A DNA stretch of 64,000 nucleotides, from assembly GCA_963695645.1 (NCBI GenBank), contig CAVOHC010000017.1, positions 248,001 through 312,000 of the forward strand. The letters run 5' to 3'. Both the position numbers and the translations under genes were made by a program. The first letter of the stretch is position 1; each line of letters starts with the position of its first letter. Below, in pieces: positions 16,549 through 26,107 of the stretch. This DNA comes from DATBGO01 sp963695645. Lineage in GTDB: Bacteria > Actinomycetota > Actinomycetes > Streptosporangiales > Streptosporangiaceae. Under the pieces are notes generated by a model that worked only from the letters and a program-made list of their open reading frames with translations, did no database searches and was not told where the DNA came from.

Positions 16549-16998
16549 ATGCGTTTGTCCGCCCGCGCCGACTATGCGCTGCGCGCCGCGATCGAGCTCG
16601 CGGCTGCCAGCGACGGCCATGTCACCGCTGACCAACTGGCCAGAGCGCAGCAGATTCCGGGCAAGTTCCTCGAGGCGATCCTTACCCAGCTACGGCGCGG
16701 CGGGCTGGTACGCAGCCAGCGCGGGCCCGACGGGGGCTTCTGGCTTGCCCGGCCGGCCAGCCAGATCTCGCTCGCCGACATCATCAGGGCGATCGACGGC
16801 CCCCTGCTCGGCGTCCGAGGCGAGCGCCCGGAGAACCTGGGCTATACCGGGGCCGCCGAGCCGCTCCAGGAGGTGTGGATCGCGTTGCGCGCCAACGAGC
16901 GAGCCATCCTCGAGGAGGTCACGCTCGAGCACCTCGTGTCCAGGCAGCTGCCCGAGCGGGTCCGCCAGCTCGCCGATAATCCCGAGGCCTGGGTCTAG
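16549..16998 (+). CDS. Rrf2-family transcriptional regulator without cluster cysteines
   Basis: 149 residues beginning MRLSARADYALRA, the standard Rrf2 N-terminus; the earlier in-frame ATG at 16540 adds only three residues and overlaps the likely -10 box. The winged helix covers residues 1-80 (QIPGKFLEAILTQLRRGGLVRSQRGPDGGF wing region), followed by a dimerisation helix. The protein contains no cysteine at all, so unlike IscR or NsrR it cannot hold an iron-sulfur cluster. It may sense a metabolite, as CymR does through a partner. Neighbours give no clear target. Confidence 0.85.
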   Translation: MRLSARADYALRAAIELAAASDGHVTADQLARAQQIPGKFLEAILTQLRRGGLVRSQRGPDGGFWLARPASQISLADIIRAIDGPLLGVRGERPENLGYTGAAEPLQEVWIALRANERAILEEVTLEHLVSRQLPERVRQLADNPEAWV

Positions 16999-17174
16999 GC
17001 TGGCCCCGGCCTGAGGCTGGCCAGGACCGTCTGCCCTACCGGCGATGGCGGTGCGCCTGGTGAGCGTTCCTGCGCATATTCCCCGTGCGGCGGCACGGCC
17101 GGCTGGGCAATCAGCCGCGGGAACCGGCCTTGGTGCGGCCAGGATGCCGCGAGCAGCTTAACCGGCCGGCATCC

Positions 17175-17714
17175 TCAGACAGGCACCATGTCGGTGATCT
17201 CGCGCGCGCGGAGCGCGACCTGCTCAATGACCGGCTGGTCCGCATGCAGCACCGCGGAATCGAGGACCTCGTCGTCGGCCGTGACGAGGCGCTGGCGAGC
17301 CTGCACGGCCAGACTGCGGCCCGGCGTACCGGCGGCAAGCCTTGAGCCGACCGGGATGGTCACCCGGCGTCCCGCAGCCCCACCGGCCTGAGGCTTGCCC
17401 GCGACGGTGGCGGGCTCGGGCCCGGCGGCACCGCCCTGTGACGGCTCCCTGACTCCGGTTAGTACCGGCTCATTCTGCAACTCGGCCAGCGCAAAGTTGT
17501 CCGAGACTTCCCGAAGGACCTGCGATAGCGGCGCCCCGAGGGCGCCGCAGATGGAAGCGAGCAGCTCAGAAGACGCTTCCTTCTGGCCGCGCTCGACTTC
17601 GGACAGGTATCCAAGGGACACCCGCGCTGCGGCGGACACCTCACGGAGGGTGCGACCCTGCCGGAGACGCAGTCGCCGCAGCGCGTCACCGAGAAAGTGA
17701 CGAAGCAGCACCAT
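17175..17714 (-). CDS. clgR: ClgR-type helix-turn-helix regulator of Clp protease genes
   Basis: 179 residues from ATG 17714, seven bases after GGGAAGGGAG. An XRE-type HTH fills residues 1-70 (GRTLREVSAAARVSLGYLSEVERGQKEASSELL), which is the ClgR signature; ClgR activates clp protease and stress genes in actinomycetes. The rest is longer and more divergent than typical ClgR, with a Gly/Ala/Pro-rich linker and a C-terminal block ending in ITDMVPV. ClgR is itself a Clp substrate through its C-terminus; the tail here ends Pro-Val rather than Ala-Ala. It lies just downstream of cinA, the usual gene order. Confidence 0.85.
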   Translation of the reverse strand: MVLLRHFLGDALRRLRLRQGRTLREVSAAARVSLGYLSEVERGQKEASSELLASICGALGAPLSQVLREVSDNFALAELQNEPVLTGVREPSQGGAAGPEPATVAGKPQAGGAAGRRVTIPVGSRLAAGTPGRSLAVQARQRLVTADDEVLDSAVLHADQPVIEQVALRAREITDMVPV

Positions 17715-17822
17715 CGTCGCACTCCCTTCCCAAGGTCGACCCGCTAACTCCTCCACCGTACCTGCCCTTACGGACTGTGCGGGAGAGGGCATAGGTGCGT
17801 GTTCGAAGGAGTAACACTGTAA

Positions 17823-18368
17823 TCAGATGTTATCTTCCTTCAACATATCCATGAGCAACCGCAGCGCGCACACGACGGTGCCGAGCCTGATCTGCTGCCT
17901 GTCACCGGTGAGCCCGAGCGCCCGCACGGCCGTGTCCCTGCCCATGTTGACCGCGATATACACGGTGCCGACGGGCTGACCATCTGCGGGATCAGGTCCG
18001 GCGACACCTGTGGTCGCCACGCCAGCTGTCGCCTTGATGCGGCCCCGGACGCCGGCGGCCATCGCCGCGGCGACGTCCGGATGGACGGCCCCATGACGAG
18101 CCAGCAGCCCGGGCGGTACATCGAGGACGGCCGCCTTGACGTCGGTCGCGTATGCCACCACCGCCCCACGGAACGCAGCGGACGCGCCGGGGATGGCCGT
18201 CAGCGTGGCAGCGAGCATGCCGCCGGTCAGCGACTCGGCAACCGCGAGCGTCTGGCTGCGGGCGGTCAGCAGGCTGATCACCTGCCGGGCAAGCTCCTGC
18301 GCCGTGAGCAAGGCCCCTTCATCCTGCTGCGCCGTGAGAGCGGCCCCTTCATCAGCCTGGTTCATCAC
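17823..18368 (-). CDS. cinA: CinA C-terminal domain protein (nicotinamide-nucleotide amidase)
   Basis: 181 residues of the CinA-C family, which deamidates NMN to nicotinate mononucleotide. Landmarks are AVAESLTGGMLAATLT, AVVAYATDVKAAVL, and GVATTGVAGPDPADGQPVGTVYIA. The GTG/ATG start overlaps the pgsA stop (GTGATGA), so translation is coupled. The N-terminus repeats DEGA(A/L)LTAQQ(E/D) in a short duplicated stretch before the domain. Its product, nicotinate mononucleotide, is also the CobT substrate in cobalamin assembly. Confidence 0.9.
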   Translation of the reverse strand: MMNQADEGAALTAQQDEGALLTAQELARQVISLLTARSQTLAVAESLTGGMLAATLTAIPGASAAFRGAVVAYATDVKAAVLDVPPGLLARHGAVHPDVAAAMAAGVRGRIKATAGVATTGVAGPDPADGQPVGTVYIAVNMGRDTAVRALGLTGDRQQIRLGTVVCALRLLMDMLKEDNI

Positions 18369-18910
18369 ATGTGCCCCGGCCCGCCCGCGGGTACTGACCG
18401 GCGCAGCCGCACCGCCCTGGCCGCGTAGTCGGCCCCGGTCAGCACCGTCACCACCACGGCGACCGCCATCACTATGGTGCGCGTGGCGTCAAGCGGCCCA
18501 GGCAGGATATACAGGCTGATGGCAACGACCTGCAGCAGGGTCTTAGCCTTCCCGCCGCGGCTGGCCGGGATGACGCCGCGGCGGATGACCCAGAAGCGCA
18601 GCACCGTGACGGCAAGCTCCCTGAACAAGATCACGCCGGTGACCCACCAGGGCAGCTCGCCGAGGAACGACAACGACACCAGCGCGGAACCGATGAGCGC
18701 CTTGTCCGCAATCGGATCGGCGATCTTGCCGAAGTCGGTGATGAGTCCCCGGCGGCGGGCCAGCTCGCCATCGAGCAGGTCGGTAGCCGAGGCGACGGCG
18801 AACACCACGAAAGCCGCGAACCGCCACCCGGGGCTTCCGGCTAGCAGGCAGGCTACGAACACCGGCACCAGCACCAGGCGGCCCACGGTCAGCGCGTTCG
18901 CGATGTTCAT
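18365..18910 (-). CDS. pgsA: CDP-diacylglycerol--glycerol-3-phosphate 3-phosphatidyltransferase
   Basis: 181 residues and several transmembrane helices. The CDP-alcohol phosphatidyltransferase motif is complete: DLLDGELARRRGLITDFGKI followed by ADPIADK, the metal-binding aspartates of the active site. The enzyme makes phosphatidylglycerophosphate, the precursor of phosphatidylglycerol and cardiolipin. No Shine-Dalgarno precedes the ATG at 18910. The frame stays open upstream with plausible low-complexity coding text but has no ATG/GTG/TTG, so the start may be leader-coupled to rimO 91 bp upstream. Confidence 0.9.
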   Translation of the reverse strand: MNIANALTVGRLVLVPVFVACLLAGSPGWRFAAFVVFAVASATDLLDGELARRRGLITDFGKIADPIADKALIGSALVSLSFLGELPWWVTGVILFRELAVTVLRFWVIRRGVIPASRGGKAKTLLQVVAISLYILPGPLDATRTIVMAVAVVVTVLTGADYAARAVRLRRSVPAGGPGHM

Positions 18911-19001
18911 CAGCCCGGGCGGGGGAACGGTGACGCCGTCCCCGAGCCCGCCCTCCGCCGCAGCACCGGCCGCAGCACCGGCGTCAGGCCGGCGAAGGTG
19001 C

Positions 19002-20504
19002 TCACGCGCCTCTCGAGGGCGCTGCCGCCTTCATGCCGGCGTCGGCTACCAGATCGACCCCGTCGGCGCTAGTGACGACGGCCCGGGCCAGCTCGCCCAC
19101 GGCCAGGGGACGGCTGGATCGCACGAGCGTCGTCCCGTCGACCTCAGGGGCCTGGTGCGGGGCCCGCCCCAGGTAGCGTCCTTCGCCGGGGCATTCCTCG
19201 ATCAGCACGTCCACGACCTCGCCGGTGCGGTCCGCGGCACGCTGGGTCATCAGCTCGTCAGCGAGGTCCGCGAGGTCCTCGACCCGCCGCGCGACCTCGG
19301 CCGGCGGCAGCTGGCCGGGCAGCGACGCAGCCTCGGTGCCATCCTCGTCGGAATAGCCGAAAATCCCGATCGCGTCGAGCCTGGCCTCGACCAGGAAGCG
19401 CTCAAGCTCCGCTAGGTCAGCGTCGGTCTCGCCGGGGAATCCCACGATGAAGTTGGACCGGACGCCCGCCGCCGGGCAGGCCTGCCTGATCTGGCCAAGC
19501 AGCGTGCCGAAGCGCTCGCGATCACCGAACCGGCGCATCGCGCGCAGCACGCTGCCGCTGGCATGCTGGAAGGACAGGTCAAAGTAAGGAGCCACGCCCG
19601 GAGTGGACGTCATGGCCTGAATCAGCCCCGGCCGCAGCTCAGCGGGCTGCAGGTAGCTGACCCTGACCCGCTCGATCCCCGGGATCGCGGCGAGCTGCGG
19701 AAGCGCTTCCTCGAGCAGCCGCAGGTTGCCGAGGTCCTTGCCGTAGGACGTGGAGTTCTCGCTGACCAGCAGCAGCTCGCGGACGCCATGGGTGGCCAGC
19801 CAGCCAGCCTCGGCCAGCAGGTCAGCCACCGGGCGGGAGACGAACGCCCCGCGGAAGGCCGGGATGGCGCAGAAGCTGCACCTGCGGTCGCAGCCCGATG
19901 CGATCTTGAGCGGCGCCACCACCCCGCCGTCAAGCCTGCGCCGAAGCACCCGCGGCCCGGAGGCCGGTGCTATGCCGGGCGGGAGATCAGGTATGACCAG
20001 GCCGGAGCCGCCGGTCCGGCCGCCCGGCGCCGCTACGGTGCCATGGCCGGGCAGGCGCGGGCCGGCTCCCGACCGCCCAGCGGGCGAGACTGGCAGCAGC
20101 CGCCTCCGGTCCCGCGGGGCGTGCGCCGGCCAGCTCTCCCCCGCCAGCACTGCATCCAGCCGGGTTGCGATGTCGCCGTAATCGTCAAAGCTGAGTACCT
20201 GCGCTTCGGGTAGCGCCTCGGCCAGGCCGGAGCCGTAGCGCTCAGCCAGGCAGCCGGCCGCGACCACCTTCGCGCCCCCGGCGGCGGCGCCGAGCAGCTC
20301 ATCTATGGACTCCTGCTTGGCCGCCTGGATGAACCCGCAGGTATTGACGAGGACCACGGCCGCGTCGCCGTCGTCGGCGAGCGTCCAGCCGGCCGCTTCG
20401 AGTCGGGCCGCGAGTTCCTCCGAGTCCACCTCATTGCGGGCACAGCCCAGCGTGACCAGGCTCACGCTGCGCGCGGCCGGACCCTGCTCCTGTTCGCTCG
20501 GCAC
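19002..20504 (-). CDS. rimO: Ribosomal protein S12 methylthiotransferase RimO
   Basis: 500 residues. The N-terminal MTTase domain (1-150) has VTLGCARNEVDSE, NTCGFI and AAGCLAERY with the three cluster cysteines. The radical-SAM domain has CDRRCSFC (CxxxCxxC) near residue 220 and SFQHASGSVLRAMRR. A TRAM domain closes the protein (DVLIEECPGEGRYLGRAPHQAPEVDG), which is RimO- rather than MiaB-like. It methylthiolates the conserved Asp of S12. An Ala/Pro/Gly-rich insertion of about 60 residues lies between the first two domains, longer than usual. Confidence 0.95.
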   Translation of the reverse strand: MPSEQEQGPAARSVSLVTLGCARNEVDSEELAARLEAAGWTLADDGDAAVVLVNTCGFIQAAKQESIDELLGAAAGGAKVVAAGCLAERYGSGLAEALPEAQVLSFDDYGDIATRLDAVLAGESWPAHAPRDRRRLLPVSPAGRSGAGPRLPGHGTVAAPGGRTGGSGLVIPDLPPGIAPASGPRVLRRRLDGGVVAPLKIASGCDRRCSFCAIPAFRGAFVSRPVADLLAEAGWLATHGVRELLLVSENSTSYGKDLGNLRLLEEALPQLAAIPGIERVRVSYLQPAELRPGLIQAMTSTPGVAPYFDLSFQHASGSVLRAMRRFGDRERFGTLLGQIRQACPAAGVRSNFIVGFPGETDADLAELERFLVEARLDAIGIFGYSDEDGTEAASLPGQLPPAEVARRVEDLADLADELMTQRAADRTGEVVDVLIEECPGEGRYLGRAPHQAPEVDGTTLVRSSRPLAVGELARAVVTSADGVDLVADAGMKAAAPSRGA

Positions 20505-20561
20505 ACCGGCAGACTACGGTAAGTCAGCCGGTGCGCGGCCTGCGACGGTGCGCCTGCAAGG

Positions 20562-21311
20562 TCAGCTCACCGCCTTCTGGCCGGGCCCGAAACTGAGTGT
20601 GACCACCTGATTCGCTGATCCGGGCGGTACCGCGTTCTTCCCGTTGACCGTCAGCGAGATGCCGCCAGGATTGCCGATGATCATGCTGACCGCCTGACGC
20701 TCCGTCCAGCGCCTCTCAGTACCAGCGGCCACGATGCCGCTGAAGATGGTCTGCCCGCTCGCGGTTGTCAGGTCCACCCAGCAGTTCTCGACGGCGGTCA
20801 GGTGAATCACCACCTGGTGCGCACCGGCTTGGGACACCGGCGACGGCGTCGTCGTCGTCGATTTCGGCTGCCGATGCCCAGCCGACCGGTTATGGGCCGC
20901 CGCGGCTGACCGCGCCGCATCGGATTTCGTCTTCGACGACGAAACCGCATGGTAAACGGCGAACCCGACGATCAGCACAAGGGCCACCACCATGGCCAAA
21001 CTCCAATTGGGCCTGCGCCGTTCCCTCAGCTTGATCGGCGTCGACGGTTCGAAGACGTCGGCGGCCGTAATGGCCTGCGGCGCCCCCTGGGTCGCGTCGT
21101 ACTCCCGGATCAGCGGCTCAGGGTCGGTCCCCACCGCCCCTGCGATGCTGCGAATATGCCCCCGGGCGTAGAAATCCCCGCCGCACGCGGAGTAATCGCC
21201 GCGCTCGATTCCCCGGATAATTGTCTCCCTGATGCAGGTCCGCTGGCTGACCTGCGTAGTGGTGAGACCAGACTGGCGGCGTGCCTCCGCCAGGGTGTCA
21301 CCGATGCTCAC
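20562..21311 (-). CDS. rodZ: RodZ-type membrane HTH protein
   Basis: 249 residues from GTG 21311, five bases after GGAGG; the ATG at 21389 is weaker. An HTH_25 cytosolic domain (residues 1-75, SIGDTLAEARRQSGLTTTQVSQ) is followed by a single transmembrane helix (about 110-130, WSLAMVVALVLIVGFAVYH). Then come a Ser/Thr-rich linker and a DUF4115 extracytoplasmic domain (VIHLTAVENCWVDLT ... GNPGGISLTVNGK). This is the RodZ layout, a cell-shape factor that couples MreB to the wall machinery. Here it sits between rimO and ftsK, consistent with a division and envelope role. Confidence 0.88.
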   Translation of the reverse strand: MSIGDTLAEARRQSGLTTTQVSQRTCIRETIIRGIERGDYSACGGDFYARGHIRSIAGAVGTDPEPLIREYDATQGAPQAITAADVFEPSTPIKLRERRRPNWSLAMVVALVLIVGFAVYHAVSSSKTKSDAARSAAAAHNRSAGHRQPKSTTTTPSPVSQAGAHQVVIHLTAVENCWVDLTTASGQTIFSGIVAAGTERRWTERQAVSMIIGNPGGISLTVNGKNAVPPGSANQVVTLSFGPGQKAVS

Positions 21312-21509
21312 GCGCGCCTCCACTGCTCTATCGCACTGCGCGCCGCCCGGGGTGCGGGTACAGTTTCCGGAATCTTTGGCCTGTCCCATGATCCCGTTGT
21401 AAGGGACCGGTGACTAAGTGTAGACTCCCGCCTTTCGGCCGGCGAGGACCGCGGCACCGTTTAGCGATTAGGACCCCAGTATCACAGGTGCCGCGCAGCG
21501 GTCGCGCCG

Positions 21510-24314
21510 TCACGCGTCCATGCCGCGCAGCGATGCCAGCAGAGCCGGCAGGTCGTCGGGCTTGACCAGGACGTCCCTGGCCTTGGACCCTTCACTCGGG
21601 CCGACGACTCCCCTGTTCTCCAGCAGGTCCATCAGCCTGCCCGCCTTGGCGAAGCCCACCCGCAGCTTGCGCTGCAGCATCGACGTGGAGCCGAACTGGG
21701 TGCTGATCACCAGCTCAGCGGCCTGGATCAGGACCTCGAGATCATCTCCGATATCCGCGTCGAGCTCCCGCTGGCGCCCCTCGGGTGCCGTGACGTCATC
21801 ACGGTAGACCGGCTCGGCCTGCTTCTTGCAGTGCGCGACGACCTCGCGGATCTCCTTCTCGGTCACGAAGGCGTTCTGCAGGCGCAGCGGCTTGCTCGCG
21901 CCCATCGGCAGGAACAGCGCGTCGCCCTGCCCGACCAGCTTCTCGGCGCCCGGCTGATCCAGGATGACCCGGCTGTCGGTCAGGCTGGAGGTGGCAAAGG
22001 CCAGCCGTGACGGCACATTCGCCTTGATCAGGCCGGTCACCACGTCGACGCTCGGTCGCTGGGTCGCGAGCACGAGGTGAATCCCGGCCGCGCGGGCCAG
22101 CTGAGTGATCCGCACCACCGCGTCCTCAACGTCACGCGGCGCGACCATCATCAGGTCGGCAAGCTCGTCGACGATCACCAGCAGGTACGGGTAGGGCACG
22201 TAGACGCGCTCGCTGCCGGCCGGCGCGGTGATCTTGCCGGCCCGGACCGCCTTGTTGAAGTCGTCCACGTGCCGGAACCCGGACGCGGCCAGATCGTCGT
22301 AGCGCCGGTCCATCTCCCCGACCACCCACTCCAGCGCGTCGGCCGCCTTCTTGGGATGCGTGATGATCTGGGTGATCAGATGTGGGATGCCCGAATAGAT
22401 CGACAGCTCCACCCGCTTGGGGTCGATGAGGATCAGCCGGACCTCGTCGGGGGTCGCCCGGACCAGGACCGAGGTGATCAGCGCGTTGATGCAAACAGAT
22501 TTCCCCGCTCCAGTGGCCCCGGCAATCAGCATGTGTGGCATCTTCGCGATGTTGGCCACCACGGTGCGGCCCTCGACGTCCTTGCCGAGCCCGACCACCA
22601 TCGGGTGGTGGTCGGTGGCGGCCACCGGCGACCTGAGCACGTCCCCGAGGCTGACTATCTCCCGGTCCGCGTTAGGAATCTCGACACCTATCGCCGACTT
22701 GCCCGGGATCGGCGACAGGATCCGCACGTCAGCGCTCTTCACCGCGTACGCGATGTTCTTGGACAGCTGCGTCACCCGCTCGACCTTGACCGCCGGGCCA
22801 AGCTCGATCTCGTACCTGGTCACGGTCGGGCCCCGGGTGAAGCCTGTTACCTGGGCGTCCACCTCGAACTGCTCGAGCACCACCGACAGCGCCTCGACCA
22901 TCAAGTCGTTCGCCCGGGTCCGTGCCTTCGGCGCTGAACCGGGCCGCAGCAGCGCGGTCGGCGGCAGCGTGTAGCTGGCGTCGCTGGACGAACTCAGGGT
23001 GAGCTGCTCGGCCTTGCGCTGGGCCGGGCCGGCCTCGTGGCTACCCGGTGCGGCTGCCCCGGCGGGGCCGCCCTCATCGGGCCCGAACCAGGAGCTGAGC
23101 CAGGAGGCCTCGGTCCCGTCGGCAGCCGCCCTCGGCCCCCCGTGACCTGCCGCGCCGGGCCCGCCGACGCCCTGGTGGGCCGATGCGGGCGGCCCGAAAC
23201 TCAGCCCGTGCGCCGGTTCCCCGGCAGCGGCCGCCGGTGTCCCGGCGGCTCCGGGCGTCCCGCTGGCCGACGCCCCGGCGGCTGGCGACCCGGCCGCCGC
23301 GGCGCCCGCGGGGCCTGGCCGGTTCTGGCTGCCGGTCTCGCGCGCCAGCAGCCCGCCGAGCAGCGGGGTGTCGTAGGGCTTCTGGTGCTCCCCCGCCTCG
23401 ATAGCCTCCTGGCGCCGGCGGCCGCCCCGGGTGAGCTGGCGGCCCAGGCGGGCCTGGCCGGCCAGCGCGTCCTGGTCACCGGCCTGGGCCGGGTCAGCCG
23501 GCCGTCCGCCGCGCCGCACGAAGCCGTGGAACTCGGCCAGCCGGCCCGGCACCCGGTGCAGCGGGGTTCCGGTGACGACCAGCAGCCCGAATCCGGTCAC
23601 CAGCGCCAGTAGCGGGGCAGCGACCCAGGCCGTGACCGCGGCGACCAGCGGAGCCGACACGAGGAAGCCGATGAGCCCGCCGCCCTGCTGCATCGCAATC
23701 GCGCCTGCGGACGGGAAAGGCGTGCCGTTGGCGAGGTGCACGAGGCCGAGCGCGCCGACGATCAGGGCGGTCCAGCCGATCACCATCCGCGCGGTATCGG
23801 CGTTACGGTCCGGATGCCGCAGCAGCCGCCAGGCGAGCAAGGCCAGCAGGATGGCCACGGTCCAGGCACCGGAGCCGAAGGTGCCCCGGATGAAAGCGCC
23901 GAGCGGCCGGCCAATGACATTGCCGACCCTGAACCAGGTCACCGCGGCGGTGACGATCGCCGCGCCGAGCGCCGCCAGCCCCAGCCCATCCCGGCGATGA
24001 GCCGGGTCGAGGTCCCTGGCGTTGCGCCCGGCCGCGCGGGCCGCGAAGCCCACCCCGTGGGCCAGGCTCATCCAGGCTTCCGTGATCAAGCGGGTCGCCC
24101 AGCTGACCAAGATCACGATCGGGTTGCTCGGCGGCGGGCGGCGGGTGTACCTGCGCCCGTTGCCCGCGGGGTACCTGCCCCGGCCGGATCGCGCAGCGGG
24201 CTTGCGGCCAGGCTGCCCGCGGCTGGCTGGCCGCTTCGCTGTCCCTGCCTGCCGTGGGCGCCCGGCAGTCCCACCGCGCGGGCGCGCAGCGCCCTTGGGC
24301 GCACGAGTCGCCAT
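21510..24314 (-). CDS. ftsK: DNA translocase FtsK/SpoIIIE
   Basis: 934 residues from ATG 24314. The basic N-terminus is followed by four transmembrane helices (about 60-240) and a Pro/Ala/Gly-rich linker (250-440). The motor has Walker A GATGAGKS and Walker B LLVIVDELADLMM, then QRPSVDVVTGLIKANVPSR. The C-terminal gamma winged helix (SEGSKARDVLV) reads KOPS-like DNA sites. The protein pumps chromosomal DNA through the closing septum. The in-frame ATG at 24335 has no better ribosome site. Confidence 0.95.
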   Translation of the reverse strand: MATRAPKGAARPRGGTAGRPRQAGTAKRPASRGQPGRKPAARSGRGRYPAGNGRRYTRRPPPSNPIVILVSWATRLITEAWMSLAHGVGFAARAAGRNARDLDPAHRRDGLGLAALGAAIVTAAVTWFRVGNVIGRPLGAFIRGTFGSGAWTVAILLALLAWRLLRHPDRNADTARMVIGWTALIVGALGLVHLANGTPFPSAGAIAMQQGGGLIGFLVSAPLVAAVTAWVAAPLLALVTGFGLLVVTGTPLHRVPGRLAEFHGFVRRGGRPADPAQAGDQDALAGQARLGRQLTRGGRRRQEAIEAGEHQKPYDTPLLGGLLARETGSQNRPGPAGAAAAGSPAAGASASGTPGAAGTPAAAAGEPAHGLSFGPPASAHQGVGGPGAAGHGGPRAAADGTEASWLSSWFGPDEGGPAGAAAPGSHEAGPAQRKAEQLTLSSSSDASYTLPPTALLRPGSAPKARTRANDLMVEALSVVLEQFEVDAQVTGFTRGPTVTRYEIELGPAVKVERVTQLSKNIAYAVKSADVRILSPIPGKSAIGVEIPNADREIVSLGDVLRSPVAATDHHPMVVGLGKDVEGRTVVANIAKMPHMLIAGATGAGKSVCINALITSVLVRATPDEVRLILIDPKRVELSIYSGIPHLITQIITHPKKAADALEWVVGEMDRRYDDLAASGFRHVDDFNKAVRAGKITAPAGSERVYVPYPYLLVIVDELADLMMVAPRDVEDAVVRITQLARAAGIHLVLATQRPSVDVVTGLIKANVPSRLAFATSSLTDSRVILDQPGAEKLVGQGDALFLPMGASKPLRLQNAFVTEKEIREVVAHCKKQAEPVYRDDVTAPEGRQRELDADIGDDLEVLIQAAELVISTQFGSTSMLQRKLRVGFAKAGRLMDLLENRGVVGPSEGSKARDVLVKPDDLPALLASLRGMDA

Positions 24315-24412
24315 GATCCCCACCGTAGCGAGCATTCCGGCGCTCGCGAAGCATGCACAGGCCTGGCGTGTCGGGCCGCGCCGATGAGGCCCCGGCGGGC
24401 TTGCTATGGTTT

Positions 24413-26107
24413 TCAGACCTCGACGAGGACCGGGATGATCATCGGACGGCGGCGGTAGTTCTCATTGACCCAGCGCCCGACCGTCCTCCGCACCAGCTGC
24501 CTCAGCTGATGCACCTCATTGATCCCTTCGGCGGCGGCCCGGGCAAGCGCCTCCTCGATTCGCGGGCGCACCTCCTCGAAGGCCGAGTCGTCGATGCCGG
24601 AGCCGCGCGCGTGAATCTCCGGTCCAGCGACCATCTTGCCTGTCGTGGAGTCGACGACGATGACGACCGACACGAACCCTTCCTCGCCGAGTATCAGGCG
24701 GTCCTTCAATGACGACTCGGTCACCTCACCGACCGACAAGCCATCGACGTAGACATAACCGCACGGGACCGTTCCGGTGACGCGGGCCCGGCCGTCGATC
24801 AGGTCGACCACGACCCCGTCCTCTGCGATGACGATATTGCGGTCCGGAACGCCGGTCAGCGCGGCAAGCTCGGCGTGCGCCTTCAGATGCCGCCACTCGC
24901 CGTGCACGGGGATGAAGTTGGCGGGCCGCACCAGGTTCAGCACGTAGAGCAGTTCGCCCGCCGGAGCATGGCCGGACACATGGACGAGCGCATTGCCCTT
25001 GTGCACGACCCGGGCGCCGAGCCTGGTGAGGTCGTTGATGATGCGGGACACAGCGGTCTCGTTGCCCGGCACAAGCGAGGAGGCAAGGATGACGGTGTCG
25101 CCCTCGGCGATCCTGATCGGGTGGTCCCGTCCGGCCATCCTGGACAGCGCCGACATCGGCTCGCCCTGCGACCCGGTGGAGATCAGCACGATCCGCTCCG
25201 GCGGCATCTCCTCGGCCTCGCGCGGCTCCACGATCAGGCCGCCTGGCACCGACGGCACCCGCAGGTAGCCGAGCTCGCGGGCCACCCCCATGTTCCGCAC
25301 CATGGACCTGCCGACCAGCGCCACCTTGCGGCCGTGCGCCGCGGCGGCCTCGAGCACCTGCTGGACCCGGTGCACGTGGCTGGCAAAGCAGGCCACGATG
25401 ATCCGCTGCCCGGCCGCGGCGAAGACCTCCGCGAGCACCGGCGCGATTGCCCGCTCGCTCGTCACGATGCCGGGGACCTCGGCATTGGTGGAGTCCGCCA
25501 TCAGCAGGTCTACGCCGTCGGCGCCCAGCCGCGCGAAACCGCCTAGGTCGGTCAGCCGCCCGTCAAGCGGCAGCTGGTCCATCTTGAAGTCGCCGGTGTG
25601 CAGCACCAGTCCCGCGCTGGTCCGGATGCCGACCGCGAGCGCGTCGGGAATCGAGTGATTCACCGCGAGGAATTCCAGGTCGAACGGGCCGAACGCCAGC
25701 CTGGCGCCTTCTGCCACCTCGCGGACGTCCGGCGTGATCCGGTGCTCGGTCAGCTTGCTCCGGACCAGGGCCAGAGTCAGCCTGGAGCCCACCAGCGGGA
25801 TGTCAGGCCGCCGGCGCAGGAGATAGGGGACGGCGCCGATATGGTCCTCGTGCGCGTGCGTGAGCACGAGGGCCTCGACGTCGGCCAGCCGCCCTTCGAG
25901 CGCTGAGAAGTCGGGCAGGATCAGGTCAACGCCAGGCTGATCCGGCTCGGGGAACAGCACCCCGCAGTCGACCACGAGGAGGCGTCCCGCGTGCTCGAAG
26001 ACCGTCATATTGCGGCCGATCTCGCCGAGACCGCCCAGCGCGACAATGCGCAGGCCATCGGCGGCAAGCGCGGGCGGCGGCCCGAGACCGGGGTGCGGGT
26101 GGCTCAC
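24413..26107 (-). CDS. rnj: Ribonuclease J
   Basis: 564 residues of metallo-beta-lactamase/beta-CASP RNase J. The zinc motif HAHEDHIG lies near residue 84; other landmarks are GDFKMDQLP, the beta-CASP strings ADSTNAEVPG and STGSQGEPMSALSRMA, and HVSGHAPAGELLYVLNLVRP. The enzyme has both 5'-3' exo- and endonuclease activity on RNA. The GTG start overlaps the dapA stop (GTGA), the usual actinomycete dapA-rnj coupling. Confidence 0.96.
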   Translation of the reverse strand: MSHPHPGLGPPPALAADGLRIVALGGLGEIGRNMTVFEHAGRLLVVDCGVLFPEPDQPGVDLILPDFSALEGRLADVEALVLTHAHEDHIGAVPYLLRRRPDIPLVGSRLTLALVRSKLTEHRITPDVREVAEGARLAFGPFDLEFLAVNHSIPDALAVGIRTSAGLVLHTGDFKMDQLPLDGRLTDLGGFARLGADGVDLLMADSTNAEVPGIVTSERAIAPVLAEVFAAAGQRIIVACFASHVHRVQQVLEAAAAHGRKVALVGRSMVRNMGVARELGYLRVPSVPGGLIVEPREAEEMPPERIVLISTGSQGEPMSALSRMAGRDHPIRIAEGDTVILASSLVPGNETAVSRIINDLTRLGARVVHKGNALVHVSGHAPAGELLYVLNLVRPANFIPVHGEWRHLKAHAELAALTGVPDRNIVIAEDGVVVDLIDGRARVTGTVPCGYVYVDGLSVGEVTESSLKDRLILGEEGFVSVVIVVDSTTGKMVAGPEIHARGSGIDDSAFEEVRPRIEEALARAAAEGINEVHQLRQLVRRTVGRWVNENYRRRPMIIPVLVEV

